A DNA stretch of 57,858 nucleotides from Gryganskiella cystojenkinii (Eukaryota; Mortierellomycota; Mortierellomycetes; Mortierellales; Mortierellaceae): positions 1-57,858 of the forward strand of contig JAAAIG010000136.1 of the NCBI GenBank assembly GCA_015852425.1, read 5' to 3'. The notes under the pieces were generated by a model, which had not been told where the DNA came from, ran no database searches, and saw only the letters and a list, made by a program, of their open reading frames with translations. The position numbers and the translations under genes are program-made. Numbering within the stretch: position 1 is the first letter of the stretch; each line of letters starts with the position of its first letter. This document shows, piece after piece, positions 11,809 to 24,381 of this stretch.

Positions 11809-14800
11809 ATGGACGAGTCCCTTTACGACGAATACGGAAACTACCTCGGCGACGATCTGTCCGATGACGACTTTGACAACGAGGAGGAGGAGGAGGATCA
11901 GCCTCAGGACCAGCGCAGCACCGCTGTCCACGGTGACGGTAGCGTCAACGAGGACGAGGACGAGGACATAGAGATGCAGGAGGCTCAACCCAGCATGGCC
12001 CTGTCGCGCATTGGAGGCAAGTGTTTAAATGATTTATTCAATTATACGAGAGATCTGATCATGGTCGACTTTACGCCACCGGCAGTAGATCTGTAGCTAA
12101 CCGGTATAGCCAATATGCTCCTTCTTTTTCTCTTTTTTTTCTCGCTTCCCAACGTTATACAGAGATTGCCCAAAACCAGATTGTACTGCATGAGGACAAG
12201 AAATACTACCCAACAGCAGAGGAGGTCTACGGTGAAGGCGTCGAGGCTCTTGTTGAGGAAGAGGATACTCAACCGCTGACAGAACCTATTGTGCAGCCCA
12301 TGAAGACCAAAAAGTTTCAACTAGAGGAAAAGGACCTTCCCACGACTCGGTTCCGCAAACAGTAAGATCTAATCCCAATTCTCAGATCAGGTTGCGATCC
12401 AGTCCAGGAGATGTTAATGACGCGATAACTCACACACCCTCTTACTTGTGTTTGAATGTTTTTCTTTTCTTTTCCGTAGATACATGTACGATCTGATGGC
12501 GTTCCCTCCTCGTGTGCGCAACGTTGCTCTTGTCGGCCACCTTCATCACGGAAAGTCGTCCATCATGGATATGCTTGTGAACGAGACCCACGAGAAGAAC
12601 ATGAGCGTCGATCTGCAGGAGCGTTACACGGACACGCATCCTCTGGAGAGACAGCGCGGCGTCAGTATCAAGAGCATGCCCATGACCTTGGTCATGCAGG
12701 ACACAAAGGATGTCTCATACCTGCTCAATATTATCGACACTCCTGGTATGCAGTCACTGTGATGCTACATAGCGCTTTACATCAGAAAGTTTTTAGACTC
12801 GCTTTCGCTAACTTTGCCGCCATCCTTGCATTCTCATGAACTAGGACACGTCGATTTCATTGATGAGGTCGCTGCAGCACTCAGGATTTCAGACGGAGCA
12901 GTTTTGGTCGTCGATGCTGTCGAAGGAGTCATGTGCAACACCGAACGCATCATTCGTCACTGTATTCAGGAGAAGGTCGCTCTGACTCTCGTGGTCAATA
13001 AAGTCGATCGCCTGATTCTAGAGCTCAAGCTTCCTCCCACAGACGCCTACTTCAAGCTGAAGCATACAATCGAGGAGGTCAACACCATCATCTCCCAGAC
13101 ACCTGGCGGAAAGGGCATTCGTCTTTCACCCGAGCTCGGAAACGTTACTTTCGCTTCTTCACAGATGGGCTGGTGCTTCAGCTTAAAGTCTTTTGCCAAG
13201 CTCTACGCCGACTCTTATCGTATGTCGGAATACATCTCTCTTTGATGCTTTTTAGGCTCAATAAGGTCTGAATATCGAGAGGCTTGCATTATCTCGTCTA
13301 TTAACATGAGGTTTTTTTTTTTTTTTTCTTTCAAAATGCTATTAGCTGGAATTGATGTCAATGGATTCGCAAAGCGTCTTTGGGGAGATGTATACTTCAA
13401 CTCGGAGACGAGAAAGTTTGGCAGGAACCCCACCAACTCGCGTACAAAACGATCATTTGTTCATTTCATTCTGGAGCCTCTGTTCAAGATCTATGGCCAA
13501 GTGGTGGCCGAGGACACCGCCAAGCTCAAGGCTACTCTCTCAAGTTTGGGTATCTTCTTAAAGCCCAAGCAGTATAACCTGGATGTCAAGCCCGTCCTGA
13601 GACTGGTCATGGACCAATTCTTCGGACCCCCCTCTGGATTCGTCGACATGGTCTCGCAACACATCAGATCACCTACAGAGAGTGCAGCCGACAAAGTCGA
13701 GCATATCTATACCGGACCCATGGACGACGCAGCAGCGGTGGCCATGAAAGCTTGTGACCCCAAGGGACCTCTCATGATTCACATAACTAAACTTTACAAC
13801 TCTGCGGACGGGGAAAAGTTCGAGGCGTTCGGTCGTGTGATGAGTGGTACTATCCGATCAGGCCAAAAGGTCCGCGTCTTGGGTGAAGGCTTTACTGTGG
13901 ACGATGACGAGGATATGACGGTCCAGACGGTGGATAGCGTCTCTGTATTCGAGTCAAGGTACCGCATCGATACTCAGGAGGTTGTTGCTGGAAACTGGGT
14001 GTTGTTGAGTGGAGTCGATCAGTCGATCACAAAGACAGCGACTATTACCAGCGTGGATGCAGACCCAAGCGAGCTCTATATTTTCAAGCCTTTGCGTTTT
14101 ATGACCTCGGCCGTAATGAAGATTGCGATCGAGCCTGTCAACCCGTCCGAGTTACCAAAGATGTTGGAGGGTCTACGTAATGTCAACAAGTCATACCCTA
14201 TTTTGATTACGAGGGTCGAGGAGAGCGGTGAGCATATCATTTTGGCGCCAGGCGAGCTTTACATGGATTCAGCACTCCACGATTTGCGCAAGCTGTACTC
14301 TGAGATCGACTTGAAGGTCGCCGACCCGGTCGTTAGGTTCCAGGAGACTGTCTTGGAGACCAGTAGTCTAAAGTGCTTTGCCGAGACTCCCAACAAGAAG
14401 TAAGTCGGTCCACTTGTTCTCTCTATTGTTGAATGGGAGACATATGCATAAGAATGCACCTACAGTTTTTGACGATGCTAACCACTCTTCGTGTTTACCG
14501 ATTAGGAACAAATTGACCATGATCGCAGAGCCATTGGAGCGTCAAATCGTGGAGGATATCGAGGGATTGAAGGTCTCCACAGAATGGACGGCCAAGCAAC
14601 TCGGAAACTATTTCCAAGAGAATTACGATTGGGATATCCTTGCAGCGCGCAATATTTGGGCTTTTGGACCCGACATGAATGGACCTAATATCTTGATCGA
14701 TGACACGTTACCAAGCGAAGTCGACAAGAGCCGCTTAAAGCAGGTCAGAGATGCCATTCGTCAGGGATTCCAGTGGGGAACCAGGGAGGGACCTCTCTGC

Positions 14801-15481
14801 GATGAACGTAAGTTGTTGTGAGCTTTCTCGAATGCCGTGGATAGAGTGGTAGAGTAATGAATGAAAATAACTCACCACAGCCTACTATTAATTACGTGAA
14901 ACGAGATAGCTATCCGCAGCGTCAAGTTCAGGATTATTGGAGCTGATCTGGCACCGGAACCGATTTACCGTGGAAGTGGACAGATCATTCCTACTGCTCG
15001 TCGTGTGTGTTATTCGTCCTTCTTGATGGCTAGTCCAAGGTTGATGGAGCCTGTTTACAAGGTCGAAGTCCAGGCGCCAGCAGATTGTGTTGCAGCCGTT
15101 TACACTGTCTTGACCCGTCGTCGTGGTCATGTTTTGCGTGATATTCCCAAGGCTGGTTCCCCTCTTTACACTGTCCATGCCATCATTCCCGTGATCGAAT
15201 CGTTTGGTTTCGAGACCGATCTCCGCACACACACTCAGGGACAAGCTTTTGCTCAGCAGACGTTTGACCACTGGCAAATTGTCCCTGGTGATCCATTGAA
15301 CAAGAGTATTGTGCTGAGGCCACTAGAGCCCAGCCCCGCGCAACATTTGGCACGCGACTTCATGATCAAAACTCGTAGACGCAAGGGATTGAGCGAGGAT
15401 GTGTCTGTCAACAAGTTCTTTGATCAAGATATGCTTCTCAACCTGGCACAGCTGGACTCAGAGGGGTTGTTTACTCTGTAG
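11809..15481 (+). CDS. SNU114: U5 snRNP GTPase Snu114/EFTUD2
   Basis: This EF-2-like GTPase of the U5 snRNP controls spliceosome activation and disassembly through Brr2. The seven exons are 11809-12016, 12163-12361, 12480-12745, 12845-13219, 13346-14399, 14506-14807 and 14910-15481, giving 991 residues; human EFTUD2 has 972. The acidic N-terminus (residues 1-60) is typical. GTPase motifs are P-loop GHLHHGKS (155-162), DTPGHVD (222-228) and NKVD (276-279), followed by EF-2 domains II to V. Strongly conserved stretches include [39 protein letters not shown] and [23 protein letters not shown] sequence near the end. Intron 1 has a GC donor (GAG|GCAAGT): only this choice keeps frame. The gene converges on VTC4 with 282 bases between stop codons. 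The identification is certain. Confidence 0.98.
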
Positions 15482-15763
15482 GTAATGTTCGATTAGAATG
15501 CCTTCGCGAAAGTCTCAACGACAAACACAATGACTTTTACGTAGATGAAAACAAAAAAAAAAAATGAAAGACGGAATACCAAAAAAAACAACAACAACAA
15601 GTGGCGCCTATTGATGGGGTCGGGTCGGAAAAACGTCTAATTTGATTGACAGTGAAATGCAGATTAAGGAAGAGATGCGTTTTTTTATTTTTGACTGAAA
15701 AAAAATATGAACAGTGAGAAACAAGTGGCCACATACTAAAAACTACTAAGAGGATATCATCGT

Positions 15764-18700
15764 TTATGGCCTCTTCTTCTCGTAGGCCCACTGGAGGAAG
15801 AAGTTGGTGACCATGGCAGTCAACAGGATAAAGCACAAGAGTGTGGGTCCAATACGGTCATCAAACGGTCCCAACTCACGGTTCCTGATCTTGTACGCGC
15901 GCCAGTGATATGTGACCAGAGCATAGACCATAAACGAAAGAGCGACAAACGTAAAGAGACCGGCACTGACACGAGAGACCTTGTCTCCAAAGTTCAACAG
16001 ACCCAGAGCCAGACCACCCAACATGACTGTGAATTGCAGCCAAGACAGGAACGTACGCTCGTTCGCGAAAAAGACCTTGGGTTCGACACGGACTAGAGTC
16101 GCAATCTTGCGGCCAGGAGGTGTGATCAGATACGTAGTCTGGGGACCTGCTGGGGGTTCGTCCTCGCCAAAGGGATGTGTCACACGATCCTTAGTGCGGC
16201 GGAACAAATACCGGAGCGTATCTGCTCCCGGCTTGAAAGGTGACATCATCGAGTTCTTGTTCTTGAGGTTCCGTCTCTGAGGTCCTCCCAATAGAGGTGT
16301 CTGCTCACTTGAGGCACTGCTCGAGGATCCAGGGCGAGAACTATGAGATTGAATCCAGGAAGTCGAGGGCTCTAACGGGTTCTCTTCCTCATCTTCTTCA
16401 TCGACCCATTCGTACTCTTGCGCGTTCTTGGCACCACCCTGGTAGTTGGACTCTTCGTCATCCACGACTGTGATCCGCATATCATGATCATCGTCACTTG
16501 TCGTGTTGGCCGGCGTGCTGTATCCACTGGGGTCCGGCCGAGAAATCGATATGTTCTTGTTGGCGGGCTTGCGAATGTCGATATCCATCTGATGGTACCA
16601 GAAGGGGAAGAGCTTGACACGGTTCTCGATCAAGGTCGAGACACCATGAATGAACTTTGAAAACTTGGGGACAGATTCAACCAGGTGAGAGTTGACCAGC
16701 TCGCGAACCCACTCGGGGGGTTCTTGTCCATGCTGGGTCTGAAGCTTGACTTCAAGAACCGCATAGGGGAAACGGCAGATGTCGTCGTCTTGCAATTGAC
16801 TGAAGGGCCAGTCGATACCAATGTCCATTCGACGCCAGTTGTCGCCGGAGCGTGCACGACCGTCCATGTTATCCTCACGTATCAGTGTCAGCTCGGTATC
16901 CAGTGAAATACGAACACGGGCATCTCCTGGCAACTGGAAAGCAGTTCTGTTGTAGAATGTGCGCATAACTGGCGGGTATTTTCCAACGAGGAGAATATGT
17001 CGTTAGTCAGCACACTTGATACAAACAAGAAAAAATGAAAAAATGAAAAAAACCAGCAAACGCAAACGACATCAAGAGAAGAAGAAAAAAAATACACATA
17101 CCTGGTCCGTAGTTCTTGGTGAGGATTCCGTACTGGCACTCACTGCTGAGCTGCTCAAACTCTGCAATCTCCTTCTCGGACTTCTTGCCCTCGGCTCTCA
17201 TCTTTGCGATCGTGGCTTCCATGGTATACTCGCCTCTCAAGAAGGCGTTGACATATTTCTCCTTGATTGGGAAACGGGCCTTGACAGACTTCTCACCAGT
17301 CCAGTCCTCTCTGTGGGTCTTGCGCTCGACAAAGATCTGTTGTTGATCCATACCACCGTACCATCTCAGACGCAGGGCCTCGGCACCCTCGGATTTCTCG
17401 AGACGACCCATGTATAACTCAAAGTCCTCATTATCGAAATAAACCGAGGAGATGGCAGAGTCGGCTGGGTTGAATTCCTTGTTGGGGTTAAAGACAAGAA
17501 CGGGCAAGTGTTTCAAGATGATCAACTTGAGCTCCGTGATGTTATCGGGATGGACCCAGTACTTGGTCGTCTGACGGACAAAGGCCTGTTGAGATCCACC
17601 CGCGGAAGAATCACCACCATGGGCCTTTCCCCTGGTACGGACAGTGTCGTAAAGGGCTGAGAGTTTAACAATCAGGGCATCGTAGTTTTCCTTGTAGAAT
17701 GGCTTCGAGTTGAGTCGGACCATGAAAATGGGTCTGAGGATCCAGTGGGTGAGTTTCTATTTCAAAGACAACAACAGAAAGAACACCATTAGTCGCAGGT
17801 CGCTGAATCACCAAATTAAGATCCAAAAGAGATAGTGGCATGAAAGGCCGAGTTGAGTTTCGAGCTGAAAAAAAAGATTGCAGGTTGAAGAGGCGCTCTG
17901 TGTTCTCTTTTTCTTCCCCGGTCGGTGTTCTGATGGTAGGGTAGGGCGGCGATTTCGACCAATTGACCAGGCTCTCTGGCCCCACGAGCCATCTCCGTTT
18001 TTCTGATCTCCTCTTTGATTTCTTTTTCTCTGCCCTTCTTTGGTTCGTCGGAGGTGCACAGGACAGGCCTTTTTGTGCCCCTTCGCGTTTTAATCCACCC
18101 GACTCTTTTTCTTTCTTTTGGCCGATCTGACTCTTATTTGGACAGTGCTGCTGGGGTAGAGGGTTGTCCAAAGGGGTCGGACTCGGATCGATAAGAGCTG
18201 CCAGGCTGGATACCAAGAAAGTAAAGAAAATCTTTTCCTATTCGCCGAGGCTTATTCCTGTTTTGACCACTCTATATTTTTCCTGTCTCCAGGTTTCCTG
18301 AGTCCGTTGTATGTTGTATGTGTGTGTCGTTGTATGTAGCGGTTGGATTGGAATATCTAAAAGAAACAATGAGTACTCACGTCATGCTTCTTGATGATCT
18401 TGAGGAAACCAGTGTAGTTCAATCTTGTGAACTTTGCAAGGTCATGGACATCAGCAATGATATGAGACAGTTCTTCCTCGAGGAGAGCATAATCTTCGTT
18501 TTGAGCATGGTCCGAGTGGATGATTTCCTCGACCTCTTGTTTGGCGTGTTGGATCCGACGCATGATCTCACCCGATTTGACTTTTTGGAAGGAATAGACC
18601 TTGTCCAGTTCCTTTTCCAGCAACTCTGCAAAGGCGGTCTCGTCATCCTCTGTCCATTGGCCGTGGTCCTGGGAGAGGCGGGTCTTGAGCTCGGCCTTGA

Positions 18701-18773
18701 GCTTGTCGTAGGCGAGATAGTAAAAGACCCATTCTGGGTAGAGCGAGGTCTTCAGCTGGTGACCAAACTTCAT
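15764..18773 (-). CDS. VTC4: VTC complex polyphosphate polymerase subunit Vtc4
   Basis: This is the catalytic subunit of the vacuolar transporter chaperone complex. It makes polyphosphate from ATP at the vacuole membrane and moves it into the lumen. The exons are 18773-18381, 17756-17102 and 16968-15764, giving 750 residues. The SPX domain (about 1-150) ends with the Lys-rich helix FLKIIKKHD that senses inositol pyrophosphates. The triphosphate-tunnel domain (about 190-500) keeps [37 protein letters not shown] and [18 protein letters not shown], so the basic tunnel residues are present and it should be active. A disordered acidic linker and three C-terminal TM helices follow. Match to Vtc4 rather than Vtc2/3 rests on the intact tunnel and close sequence agreement. 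Intron 1 is unusually long, 624 bases. A CACGTG site lies upstream at 19393-19398. Confidence 0.96.
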
Positions 18774-19392
18774 GGGAAAGGAAGATTAAATGTGATTTTA
18801 GAAGAAGGAAAGAATCGACAAATCACAAAAAACTTAAATGCTAATGTGAGGGCGGAGGGTTAATGAATGGGAGGAAAGGGGAGAGGAGGAGAGGAAAGGG
18901 AAGACTGATTATCGAGTCGAATGTGATTCGAGACGAGAGGTAAGAGAGGGATGGAGAGGGGAGGAGAAAGAGAGAGGGAGAAGGAGCGGATAGAAGAAAA
19001 AAATAATAAAAAAACAAAATACAAAATCACGCAGAGATAATAAAAAAACGAATGCGATGTATCAAATACTGCAGTCAGACCCAGTTTTTTCTGTCTTTCT
19101 TCATCCTCTTCTCCAACGGTCGTGTCCTTCCCCTTCCCCTTCCTCACGAGCGTTTGTCATGTTGTTATGCTGCTATACTGTTCACTCGTTAATCCATTCT
19201 CACATGTCCATGGACCATGTGCCCAATGAACAATAACGTTCTTTCAAAGAGTAGATTCATTGGTTCTCATTATTGATTGACTGTGAGCACTGGTAGTGGG
19301 ATTGCTTGAAGGTGTGGGCCACCCCTCCCAAAGCGGAGAATGTAGATTGTGAGAGACCAAAAAGAGTGCCAAATGGTATTCAAGCAAAAGTG

Positions 19393-19398
19393 CACGTG
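19393..19398. promoter_or_regulatory. CACGTG E-box upstream of VTC4
   Basis: This perfect CACGTG lies in the sequence GTGCACGTGTTG, about 620 bases upstream of the VTC4 start. In yeast, VTC genes belong to the PHO regulon and Pho4 binds CACGTG or CACGTT. Function here is inference; the hexamer occurs in several other intergenic places of the window. Confidence 0.3.
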
Positions 19399-20500
19399 TT
19401 GAGATACTTTCTCTGATAAATATTTTGCGAGACGCTCCAATCAGAGTAAATTAGGCACGGTATTTAGTATTGAAATTTTACTTAGTATTAATTACTTTTT
19501 TTATTCCTAATGAAAATTAGCTTCGCCCAGTCCATGGCCTCTTTCTTCTTTTTTGTGCAGTCCAGGGAGACCATACCATCCAATGGTTGGTCTGCTGAGT
19601 GCAGAGCATCACGCCGTTGGCTGTGCAATGATGCTTCTCTGCATAGATCGTAATCAAGCACCTTTTCTTCTCTTCTGTCTTTCCTCTTCCTTCCTTTTTC
19701 ACCAGACGTCGCTCACTCGCCTGCGGTTCCCTTTATTACGCGCGTATCGAACCACCGTCCTATCCTCAGGTGCATTTTTTTCCCTTGCATCCACATCCTT
19801 CATTGAAGTACCATGTCATTTCCTTGTACTTCCTGGCTCTCAACAAGAGAGAATCACCATTGCCTTTGTCCCTCGTTGATCTTTCCCTCTACTTTCCTCT
19901 TTCCTCCACAACACCGTTCCACTCCTCCACTAACGAATCTTTTTTGCGTATGCTTTTTTTTTCTTTTTGATCCACGGGTCCAGACTTCCAGAACTCCACT
20001 CCAAGTTACATCTCTCTCTAATCAGTCTGCACTCCTAAAAAATACACATCTTGAAAAATGATGTTTCTCTCCTCCCTTCCTGCCTCTCCTTCCTTTCTTC
20101 ATTCTCTCCTCTTCCCTCTCTCTCCTCCTCGATTTTTCTTCTATCCTTGTCCGCGTATTAGAGCCGACAGTCAAAAAGTGTCAGGTAAGCAAGAGTCAGA
20201 GAAGATACATGGACAAAATTGAAAATTCGCAGACATGCACACACACGTTGCAGATCCAAAAAGGGATGGATGTCCTGGACCATCATCCCTTTTTTGTTCA
20301 TGTCCTGTTCGCCTTTATTTCGGTTCCTCTTACCATGCATATTCAATGGTCCCCATGTGGTGTCCATGTTTGTTTTTTTTCATTGTCGAGAATCCCGAGA
20401 TATCGACCGTCGTAATCATTGTATCATGAAATAAAATTCAAGGAGACAAAACCAGGAGAGAGATCCGCATCTGAAGACATACATCCTCGCAACACAACAC

Positions 20501-20560
20501 ACACAGATTCACCACACACCACACAGACACACACATATACACACACACACACACACATAC
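20501..20560. repeat. CA-type microsatellite
   Basis: Imperfect (CA)n/(AC)n run in the region upstream of the NMNAT gene; the longest pure part is about 20 bases near 20537-20556. Confidence 0.85.
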
Positions 20561-21201
20561 AAAAATAACATCAACGTCAACAAACATTGAAGAAAAAAAA
20601 AGGTCCCTCTTTCACTAGAGAGAGTGGTCCAATGCGGTTCCAGGACCACGACAAAAAGAAACCACGGCTGATGGCAAAGTGTGGATGGTGGTTGGAGATG
20701 ATGATGATTTGCATGTGGGCATCTTTCTTGGTAGGTTCTTTTTTTGGTTTTCCTTCTATCGCACCCCTCTTCCATCCCTCGATCTCTTGGACCCCCCTCA
20801 AGAGTTTTCTCTCTCTCACACACCCTCTCTTTACCCCCGAGAACGAAAATACTTTTGTCGTGGCCGACAGACTGGCTAATTCCACAACTCAAAAATAAAA
20901 AGGCTCTCTTCTCGGTGCACCAACAACGACAAAAAAAACCGCGACCACTTTTTCGTTCAATTCGTCCTCCACCACACTACGTCGCCACCATTCACGTTTC
21001 GTATTTATTTTTTGTTTCGTTATCTTTGACCCTTTTCGTTTCGTCGCTCCTATTTCCTCTTCTCTTCACTCCATCTTCTCTCTTCCTCATCTTTCATCTT
21101 TTCTTTCCTTTGCTTACCTATTTCCTCACCCTCAACCTCCTCCTCCTCATCATCATCATCACCACCCCCACCCCTTTCTGTCCTTCCTTCCTTTTTTCTC
21201 C

Positions 21202-24200
21202 ATGCTCGCACTCCAGTCTGCCCCTCTCCACCTGACTGATAAAGCAAATCAAGAGCGACGTTTCGATCAGTCTTGTCTCTTTGCCCCTACCACAGCCACT
21301 TCGACAATCATCAACCCTTCCTCAGTCCCTTCCCCCACTCTTTCTTTAACAGCCTCATCTTCTTCATCATCCTTATCTTCTTCCTCCTCCTTCACCTCTT
21401 TCTCTTCTTCCATTTCTTCTTCATCTTCAGCGTCTTCTTCATCTTCGACCTCAACTTCAACATATCATCCGAACCATCCTCGACACCACTCCTACCACTC
21501 GTCCTCGACTGTGATGCCTCACTCTCACCACAACCTGTCGTCCAAGCATCATCACCCCTATCAGATGCCCCAGCCTCAATCGGGCTCGCATCATCATCAA
21601 CGGTACCCTTCGACCCCCTCGGTTCCGTATTATGCTGCAGGACAGCAGCAACAACATACTGGTACACAGTACCCTCTACAACAGTACATACAGCAGCCAC
21701 AACAGCAGCAACAGTATCAATACCAGCAGCTACTCCAACAACACTGCCAACAACAGCAGCAATTCCAACCGCAACCGCAGTTCCAGTATACTCAGCAGAC
21801 CCCGATCCACAAGATCCAAAACCGAATCAGTCAGATGACTGTCGACGACTTTGCAAAGGAAAAGATTGTTCTCTTACTCACTGGTAAGTCAGTTGATCAG
21901 ACAGACGCACAAAACAGCTCTCTACACACACACACACACACACACAAACACAAACACACACCGACACATAAAGAGAGAGAGAGAGAGAGCAAAAAGGAAC
22001 TCGACGACTCGAAGGAAGAAGGAAGGAAGAGAGGAAGGGAAAAAAAAGAGAGAGAGCAGCTTAGCTGATCAAGGGACCAACCAAAAAAAAGCCAAATCTT
22101 GCGTCAAGAGGCGAAAAGGACAAACAAAGAAAAACATAAATATCTCTTGACAACACCGTTTGCGGACACCGATTTTGCTACACCGTCTTGTCCGTTCTCT
22201 AACCCCCTTTCACTGTACTCGACCCCACTCGACCCCTGCTACACCACCACCCTCGTCATTCCTCCAACGAAACAACTCTTTTTTTTACCCCTGCAGGGCG
22301 ATAAATTTCTCTCGTTTCTTGTTCCATTTCGTTTTGATCATCCGGTCCTGTCGGTCCGTGTGTGCGTGTTCTGTGTCCGTGGTTCCATGCCTGCCTGTCT
22401 GTATGTATGGTGGTTGGAGAGACAGGATGGATGCACGCACAGAGATAGAAACACAAGCACGCACGCACGCACCAAAAAAAAAGAGAGGGAACGGCTCAAC
22501 TTCGCCTTCTTTGAGTTTCTTGCTTGGCCCAAAAACTTTCCTTCTCCCTTTTCTCCATCCCTCGCTCTCTCTCCAACCCTTCCCTCCTTTTGTTTCCTCT
22601 CCCTCCCTCCCTTTGTCAGTTCGGTGTTTGTGTTTTTGTGTTTGTCGAATGTGGCGGGGACACAAAAAAATAAAAAAAAAAGTGAGAAACCCCTGCAGGA
22701 ATCAGATGTAAACCGAAGAAAAAAAAAAAAAAAAAAAAAAACTTTGTTTTTGATTTTCTCTGTCCCCATTCGTGCCCTCGTTTTTTTCTGGTTTCTTTTC
22801 TTGGTGTTGTTGATGACATGATGTGTTTGCGGGAAAAAGAGAGAAATCAAAAAAGAGGCATGACGGTGGTGTGAGCTTATGCGTGAGCGATTGTGGGTAG
22901 GACAAGGAAAGAAAAGCAAAAAAAAAAAAAGAGCGCAAAGAACGAAACAGCACCGGGCAACTGTGGGAAGAGTGTGGAGAAGCTTTTTTTTTAAAAAAAA
23001 CACTCCTTTTGTCCGATGGAAGAGCATGGATCCAATCTCCCGGACGTATCCTCCCCTGCAATTGCTGACAAAATCGGTGCTTATTCTATGCAGTTGTTAT
23101 ACAAAGAGAGAAAAGAGAGCTGGCAAAGCCAGGCCATGGTCCCTCCGCATTTGAAAAAAAAAAAAAAATCTCCACAGCTCTCAATTGCAACTCCCATCCT
23201 CGGTCCTTTGTCCCTCCAGATCTATGAGATGGTCCAATTTTTTCGTCGTTTATCAATGGCGATTATTCTCCGTTACGCTCTCTCGAATAACACGCATTTT
23301 AAAAAACTAACGGAACTAACCAAACTGGTACCTCTCCGCCCCGTGTCTCTTTTCTCTGATAGGTTCCTTCTGTCCAATCCATCTGCATCACACAGAAATG
23401 CTTGAAGCTGCAAAGGCTCACATGGAGCGAATTGATCCAGGAACAGGAGCGTCCTCTGCCATCATCCTTGGTGGCTTCCTCTCACCAAGTCATGATCTCT
23501 ATGTGGGCGAGAAATTGAGGGGAGAGGACATTGTCCTGGACTCGGATCAACGTCTTGAACTCTGTCGTCTTCAGACCCGGGACTCGAACTGGATCGATGT
23601 CGACCCCTGGGAATCGACTCAGGACAGTTTCTTTGATTTTCACAAGGTCACTTCACGTCTTCAACGTTACTTAACAGATCGCTGTCAATGGATGTTGGAG
23701 CAGAAACTCGATGCCCTCTCCTATCTTCAGCAATTGCAACCTCCACAACAACAGCAACAACATCAACAAACTTTCTCTCAACAGCAACCACATCTCAACT
23801 CCAAATCTTCTTCTTTGTGTCATCCGATGGTTGCACAAGGATCAGGGTCACCCCGTCAATCGGCCAGGAACCCATACAAAATCAGGGTCGTGTACCTCTG
23901 TGGGGCTGATTTTGTTCTCCGGACCGGGGCACGCCATTTGGTCGGCGGTATCGCTGTCGTGGACCGGCCCCTGGGTGATCCAGCCTCGAAGCGGCGCTCG
24001 ATTCTCCTGACTCACAACGGAGGATCGATCGAGGTCGATGTCTCGACAACGATGCTTCGGTCACCATCTCAAGAAGCCGAAGATTCTGAATCTAATGGGC
24101 CTGCCTCACCGACTTCATCGACTGGTTCGATGTCAGTTCGTGATCGGGTCTTTGAGCAACTGGAAGATTCCTATGGACATGAATGGTGTGACGCCAGCAG

Positions 24201-24381
24201 GAACAATATCTGGTGGTTGCCCTCGAGAAGCCGAACCGATTCCGAGGACATCAGTTCGACCCGGATACGCAACTTATTGGCAGTGGGAAAAAGTTGTAAG
24301 GGATTGTTGCACCCACTTGTGGCCCAGAGGATCCTTGAGCATATGATCGAGCCGGAATCGTCATCAGCAGAAGATCACTGA
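21202..24381 (+). CDS. NMA1: Nicotinamide/nicotinate mononucleotide adenylyltransferase
   Basis: This enzyme joins NMN or NaMN with ATP to make NAD or deamido-NAD, the last shared step of NAD synthesis. Exons are 21202-21883 and 23363-24381, giving 566 residues. The 1,479-base intron splits the nucleotide-binding motif: exon 1 ends KEKIVLLLTG, and splicing creates GSFCPIHLHH (228-237), the GxFxPxHxxH signature. The C-terminus has ISSTRIR (524-530), the second nucleotide-transferase motif. Residues 1-210 are low complexity (Ser run, His-rich, Gln-rich) and well beyond the conserved core. Two further low-complexity inserts interrupt the core, one Gln-rich and one Ser/Pro-rich. Yeast homologues also have N-terminal extensions. 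The start is the first ATG of the long frame; a later one would remove part of the Ser run. The enzyme call is safe, but activity of such an expanded protein is untested. Confidence 0.93.
21921..21992. repeat. (AC)n and (GA)n microsatellites in NMNAT intron 1
   Basis: An AC run with CAAACA variants (21921-21960) is followed by a GA run (about 21972-21990), just after the splice donor at 21884. Confidence 0.85.

Larger units (their letters stand above)
18774..21201. promoter_or_regulatory. Shared 2.4-kb upstream region of VTC4 and NMN adenylyltransferase
   Basis: The two flanking genes point away from each other, so this region must hold both promoters. Visible elements are CACGTG at 19393-19398 (the core bound by Pho4/Cbf1-type bHLH factors), a near-palindrome CACATGTCCATGGACCATGTG at 19201-19221, and a CA-rich microsatellite at 20501-20560. 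Next to the NMNAT start is a long pyrimidine-rich leader, 21000-21200. No coding sequence is supported; open frames of up to 163 codons are low-complexity Ser/Leu/Phe readings of pyrimidine tracts. Confidence 0.5.

Noticed and set aside
17665..18216. 183-codon minus-strand frame inside VTC4
   Set aside because: It reads VTC4 intron 1 and the start of exon 2 in the wrong frame; splicing restores the SPX-to-tunnel linker.
20744..21235. 163-codon plus-strand frame upstream of NMNAT
   Set aside because: Low-complexity Ser/Leu/Phe reading of a pyrimidine-rich leader with no domain.
22099..23061. Several 100-240 codon frames on both strands in NMNAT intron 1
   Set aside because: They read poly-A/poly-T and CA/GA tracts; removal of the whole intron recreates the GxFxPxHxxH motif.
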